DNA from: CAZXYS01 sp964645005
GTDB lineage: Bacteria; Bacteroidota; Ignavibacteria; Kapaibacteriales; UBA2268
Reading direction: 5' to 3'
Assembly (NCBI GenBank): GCA_964645005.1
Contig: CAZXYS010000013.1
Coordinates: 1 to 64,000, forward strand
Length of the DNA stretch: 64,000 nucleotides
In this document: positions 61,562 through 64,000 of the stretch, piece by piece
Layout of the letters: every line of letters begins with the position of its first letter
Position numbering within the stretch: the first letter of the stretch is position 1
Notes under the pieces: generated by a model
Seen by the model: the letters and a program-made list of their open reading frames with translations, nothing else
Databases searched by the model: none
What the model was told of the DNA's origin: nothing
Translations under genes and position numbers: made by a program

Positions 61562-62191
61562 ATGTACATTAACGGATTACCGGCTTTTTTAAAAGATAAA
61601 TACAATGAGTTAGAAGATCCCATAAAAAACAGGCTTATGGAATTTTCCAATGTGTCTGAAAAGGACTATTTTTACGAACTATGCTTCTGCGTTTGTACTC
61701 CTCAATCGCGAGCCAAAAACGCTCTGGAAATAGAAAAGATACTCAGAAAAAGAGATTTCCTGAACAAGAATTTCGACACATCAAAAATATTACGCGATCC
61801 GAAGCATTACATCCGCTTTCATAATCAAAAAGCAAAGCGGCTGAATGATGTAAAAGTACAATTCCCCGAAATTCTAAAATTACTGAAGTCAAAACGCTCA
61901 GCAGTACACAAGCGGGATTGGTTCGTTCAAAATGTTAACGGATTTGGAATGAAGGAAAGTTCTCATTTCCTGCGTAATATTGGTTATCGCCGTCTTGCAA
62001 TATTAGACAGGCATATCCTTAAACATCTTGTATATTGCGGACTCTTTGACGAAATTCCGAATACCGCTACCTTCAAAAGATATATGGAAGTTGAAAATTT
62101 GTATAAGAATTACGCCCGCAAAATAAAAATCCCTGTTGACGAACTCGACCTGTTATTCTGGAGTTATGAGACGGGAGAAATATTAAAGTAG
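61562..62191 (+). CDS. N-glycosylase/DNA lyase, Ogg2-type
   Basis: 209 residues of the helix-hairpin-helix DNA glycosylase superfamily, Ogg2 branch. Seen: CFCVCTPQSRAKNA, the HhH motif VNGFGMKESSHFLRNIGY with the catalytic Lys around 132, and LAILDRHILKHL with the catalytic Asp around 149. It excises 8-oxoguanine and nicks the strand. Unlike AGOG, the usual Ogg2 length of ~210 residues fits. Cofactor-free; no Fe-S cluster cysteines at the end. Confidence 0.92.
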   Translation: MYINGLPAFLKDKYNELEDPIKNRLMEFSNVSEKDYFYELCFCVCTPQSRAKNALEIEKILRKRDFLNKNFDTSKILRDPKHYIRFHNQKAKRLNDVKVQFPEILKLLKSKRSAVHKRDWFVQNVNGFGMKESSHFLRNIGYRRLAILDRHILKHLVYCGLFDEIPNTATFKRYMEVENLYKNYARKIKIPVDELDLLFWSYETGEILK

Positions 62192-62220
62192 CTATGAAAA
62201 ATCCACGAAAACACAGTTGA

Positions 62221-62934
62221 TCACTTCTTCACCTCATCTTTAATAATTCCGTCACCCATGATTAGTATCCTTTCGCCAATATCAGCAACTTCGCGGCTAT
62301 GGGTTGCCACTACAAATGTTAACGAGTATTCCTTCCTCAGTTGTTGAATCAAATCCAGCACCTGGTTGGAATTCTTCGTATCCAGATTACCGGTAGGCTC
62401 ATCGGCAAAAACGATTATCGGATCATTAATAAGTGAACGAGCTATTGCGGCTCGCTGCTGTTCACCACCGGAAAGCTCCATAGGTTTATGCCTGCGGCGA
62501 TCATAAATGCCTACACGCTCCAGAAGCTTTTCGGCTTTATCTTTAGCTTCGGAATAAGGCACTCCTGCTATAAACGCGGGCATCATCACATTTTCAAATG
62601 TATCGAATTCAGGCAGCAAATGATGGAATTGAAAAACAAATCCAATACTTTTATTCCTTAATGAAGCAATTTCATCTCTGCTCAACTTATTATAAGAATA
62701 ATTTTTATCCTCATTTCTGAGTTCAACCTGACCGGAATCAGGATCTTCCAAAGAACCAAGCAAGTATAGAAGTGTACTTTTACCAACACCTGAGGGTCCC
62801 ATTATGGCAGCAAATTCCCCGCGGCAGATGTCCATCGACAGTCCACTCAGCACATGAGTTGCTTCCTGCGTGGAAGCCGCAGTGTAGGATTTTACCAGGT
62901 TCTCTGCTTTAACAACTATAGTGTCTTCCATCAA
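62221..62934 (-). CDS. lolD: ABC transporter ATPase, LolD/MacB type
   Basis: 237 residues. Walker A GPSGVGKST, Q-loop FVFQFHHLLPEF (the LLPEF/LLPEL sequence is typical of LolD), signature MELSGGEQQRAAIAR, Walker B IVFADEPTGNLD and the switch FVVATHSREVA are intact. LolD drives release of lipoproteins from the inner membrane, fitting the many lipoproteins in this window. No LolC/E membrane partner is adjacent, so a MacB-like or FtsE-like role remains possible. Confidence 0.87.
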   Translation of the reverse strand: MMEDTIVVKAENLVKSYTAASTQEATHVLSGLSMDICRGEFAAIMGPSGVGKSTLLYLLGSLEDPDSGQVELRNEDKNYSYNKLSRDEIASLRNKSIGFVFQFHHLLPEFDTFENVMMPAFIAGVPYSEAKDKAEKLLERVGIYDRRRHKPMELSGGEQQRAAIARSLINDPIIVFADEPTGNLDTKNSNQVLDLIQQLRKEYSLTFVVATHSREVADIGERILIMGDGIIKDEVKK

Positions 62935-62946
62935 TCATTACCCATT

Positions 62947-62980
62947 AAAATAAAAATTGGCGTACAAAAGACGCCAATTT
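62947..62980 (-). terminator. Terminator of the rpoA-rplQ transcript
   Basis: Perfect 10-bp stem AAATTGGCGT / ACGCCAATTT with a 7-base loop; on the minus strand it is followed by TTTTTATTTT. It lies 34 bases after the rplQ stop. Confidence 0.85.
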
Positions 62981-63013
62981 AATAAATAATCTACACATAG
63001 TATATAGTTCTCA

Positions 63014-63841
63014 CTATTTATCTTTCTTTTTATCCTCTTCTTCGTCTTTTTCTTTCTCGTCGGATTCGTCAGCTTTTGATTCGGTTTTTTCTTCATCTTT
63101 GGCTTCCGGTTCCTCGCTTTTAGCTTCACTTTCCTGCGGTTTTTCTTCCTTAGTTTCGGCTTCAGCTTCTGCCTGCGGCTCTTCTGTTTCCCTGGCTTCT
63201 GTCTCTTTTGTTTCTTCCTCTGCTTCAGGTTCAGCTTTCTCTTCACCTGCTGTTTCAACTTCAGCTTCTACAGGCTCTTTAGTTTCAGTATCCGCTGCTT
63301 CTGCCTGGGGTTCTTCAACTTCTTTTTCTTCAGTATCTTCCACTTCTGCTTTAGTTGTTGTTTCTTCGACCGGTTGTTCCTTCTTAGGCTTGCGTTTTTT
63401 CTTCTTTTTCTTTGTCGAAACAGCGCCATCCTGCGGAGCAGACCAATCAACCAGCTCGATAATCGCCATACGACCGGAATCACCACGGCGATGCCCCATT
63501 TTGACTATCCTCGTATATCCACCGGTTCTTTCTTCAACTACCGGAGCAATAGCATCGAATAATTCCTGCAATATAGCTTTGTTTCTTATCTGTCGTCCAA
63601 CTTCTCGTCTGTTATGAACATCAACACTTTGCCCTTCCGGAAGAGCGCCCTGCTGCTCACGTGCCAGAGCTTTCTTTGCTCGAGAGATAAGATTCTCAGC
63701 AAAAGGTCTCAATTCCTTGGCTTTAGCTTCTGAAGTCCGGATCTTTTTATGTTCGAACAGAGAAGTTGCCATGTTTCGCATTAAAGCCTTTTTATGACTG
63801 CCTGTTCTTTTAAGCTTTCTTCCTCTACGCTGATGTCTCAT
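63014..63841 (-). CDS. rplQ: 50S ribosomal protein L17 with long acidic C-terminal extension
   Basis: 275 residues. The first ~130 are a normal L17 (MRHQRRGRKLKRTGSHKKAL, MATSLFEHKKIRTSEAKAKE, GGYTRIVKMGHRRGD, AIIELVD). After a basic KKKKKKRKPKK stretch come about 120 residues of low-complexity Glu/Ala/Lys/Thr repeats (VEE/EAE/ETKE/EPQAEA) that end KDEEEDKKKDK. Bacterial L17 is usually 115-170 residues, so the tail doubles its size and is certainly disordered. The gene follows rpoA by 32 bases, the conserved alpha-operon order. Confidence 0.93.
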   Translation of the reverse strand: MRHQRRGRKLKRTGSHKKALMRNMATSLFEHKKIRTSEAKAKELRPFAENLISRAKKALAREQQGALPEGQSVDVHNRREVGRQIRNKAILQELFDAIAPVVEERTGGYTRIVKMGHRRGDSGRMAIIELVDWSAPQDGAVSTKKKKKKRKPKKEQPVEETTTKAEVEDTEEKEVEEPQAEAADTETKEPVEAEVETAGEEKAEPEAEEETKETEARETEEPQAEAEAETKEEKPQESEAKSEEPEAKDEEKTESKADESDEKEKDEEEDKKKDK

Positions 63842-63873
63842 CGTTAATTCTCACTATTTTAATTACTAATTTA

Positions 63874-64000
63874 TTAATGTTCCTCATTCATGACTGATTT
63901 ATTATCTTCTTTAAGGTAATGATCGACACTCATACCGAATTCCAAACCGAAATTCTGAACAACTTCCGCTAATTCCTGGAGCGATTTTCTTCCGAAATTC
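63874..64000 (-). CDS. rpoA: RNA polymerase alpha subunit, C-terminal end (partial)
   Basis: The last 41 codons only; the gene continues beyond the window edge. The readable part is FGRKSLQELAEVVQNFGLEF, the second HhH half of the alpha-CTD, which contacts UP-element DNA and activators, then GMSVDHYLKEDNKSVMNEEH-stop. It is followed by rplQ on the same strand, as in the standard alpha operon. Confidence 0.93.
   Translation of the reverse strand, partial: NFGRKSLQELAEVVQNFGLEFGMSVDHYLKEDNKSVMNEEH

Noticed and set aside
63099..63617. A 172-codon plus-strand frame rich in Ser/Ala/Val
   Set aside because: It is the antisense of the Glu/Lys-rich tail of rplQ; its composition is explained by the repeat codons on the real strand.
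1..64000. CRISPR array, tRNA or rRNA genes
   Set aside because: No regularly spaced identical repeats were seen, and no tRNA T-loop/acceptor pattern or conserved rRNA segment was recognised. The repeated elements found are dispersed, not tandem.

Overview
The window reads as a chromosomal piece of a member of the Bacteroidota/Chlorobi (FCB) group, most likely an Ignavibacteria- or Kapabacteria-like lineage, possibly a metagenome-derived contig. The evidence is a secreted protein with a type IX secretion C-terminal sorting domain (60320-61543), many SPII lipoproteins, an SBBP-repeat secreted protein, Bacteroidota-style AraC remnants, ClpC plus HrcA, and AT-rich intergenic DNA with few strong Shine-Dalgarno sites. 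No rRNA, tRNA or CRISPR array was seen.

Layout. 1-8.6 kb: an FKBP lipoprotein, an IPT/TIG-TerB membrane lipoprotein, a NucS-like nuclease, a barrel-like lipoprotein, two truncated genes joined head to tail (SBBP protein and flavin monooxygenase), and msrB, with two copies of a ~142-bp dispersed repeat. 8.6-21 kb: housekeeping genes (hrcA, coaD, a metal permease with a fused HMA domain, a LipM/LplA enzyme, rhomboid protease, prfB with its programmed frameshift, clpC), three paralogous small lipoproteins and a membrane-protein pseudogene. 21-26.5 kb: an ankyrin protein, wrecks of an MNT nucleotidyltransferase and a HicBA toxin-antitoxin pair, an FGE-sulfatase lipoprotein, a PQQ-like propeller lipoprotein and trmH. 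26.7-34 kb, all minus strand: phoH, cdaA (c-di-AMP synthesis), two small membrane proteins, then a lyase, a class III CoA-transferase, a response regulator and an aconitase-type two-subunit dehydratase that could together convert a C5 dicarboxylate to acetyl-CoA and pyruvate. 34-39 kb: coiled-coil envelope proteins, an ECF sigma factor with an unusual anti-sigma/outer-membrane-barrel fusion, and a site-2 protease. 39.7-45.4 kb: a methyltransferase with an osmoprotectant ABC importer whose substrate-binding domain is circularly permuted, and a heterodisulfide-reductase-like Fe-S membrane protein.

45.4-53.4 kb is the accessory region: a truncated tyrosine recombinase, an A/T-rich two-gene operon (NERD nuclease-SF1 helicase plus TPR/cold-shock-like protein), a UPF0175/DUF3368 toxin-antitoxin pair, then decayed genes (AraC regulator, LapA-like fragment, FnIII/BNR-type secreted protein). 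The NERD-helicase operon, bracketed by imperfect direct repeats, is the best candidate for an undescribed, probably anti-mobile-element, system.

53.5-64 kb returns to core genes: rubredoxin-like protein, folP, a second ECF sigma/dual-membrane anti-sigma module with flanking lipoproteins, NDH-2, the T9SS-type secreted protein, an Ogg2-like glycosylase, a LolD-type ATPase, rplQ with a long acidic tail, and the end of rpoA at the window edge. Families of short palindromic repeats are scattered through intergenic DNA on both strands, and an unusual number of genes are broken by stops, frameshifts or fusions.
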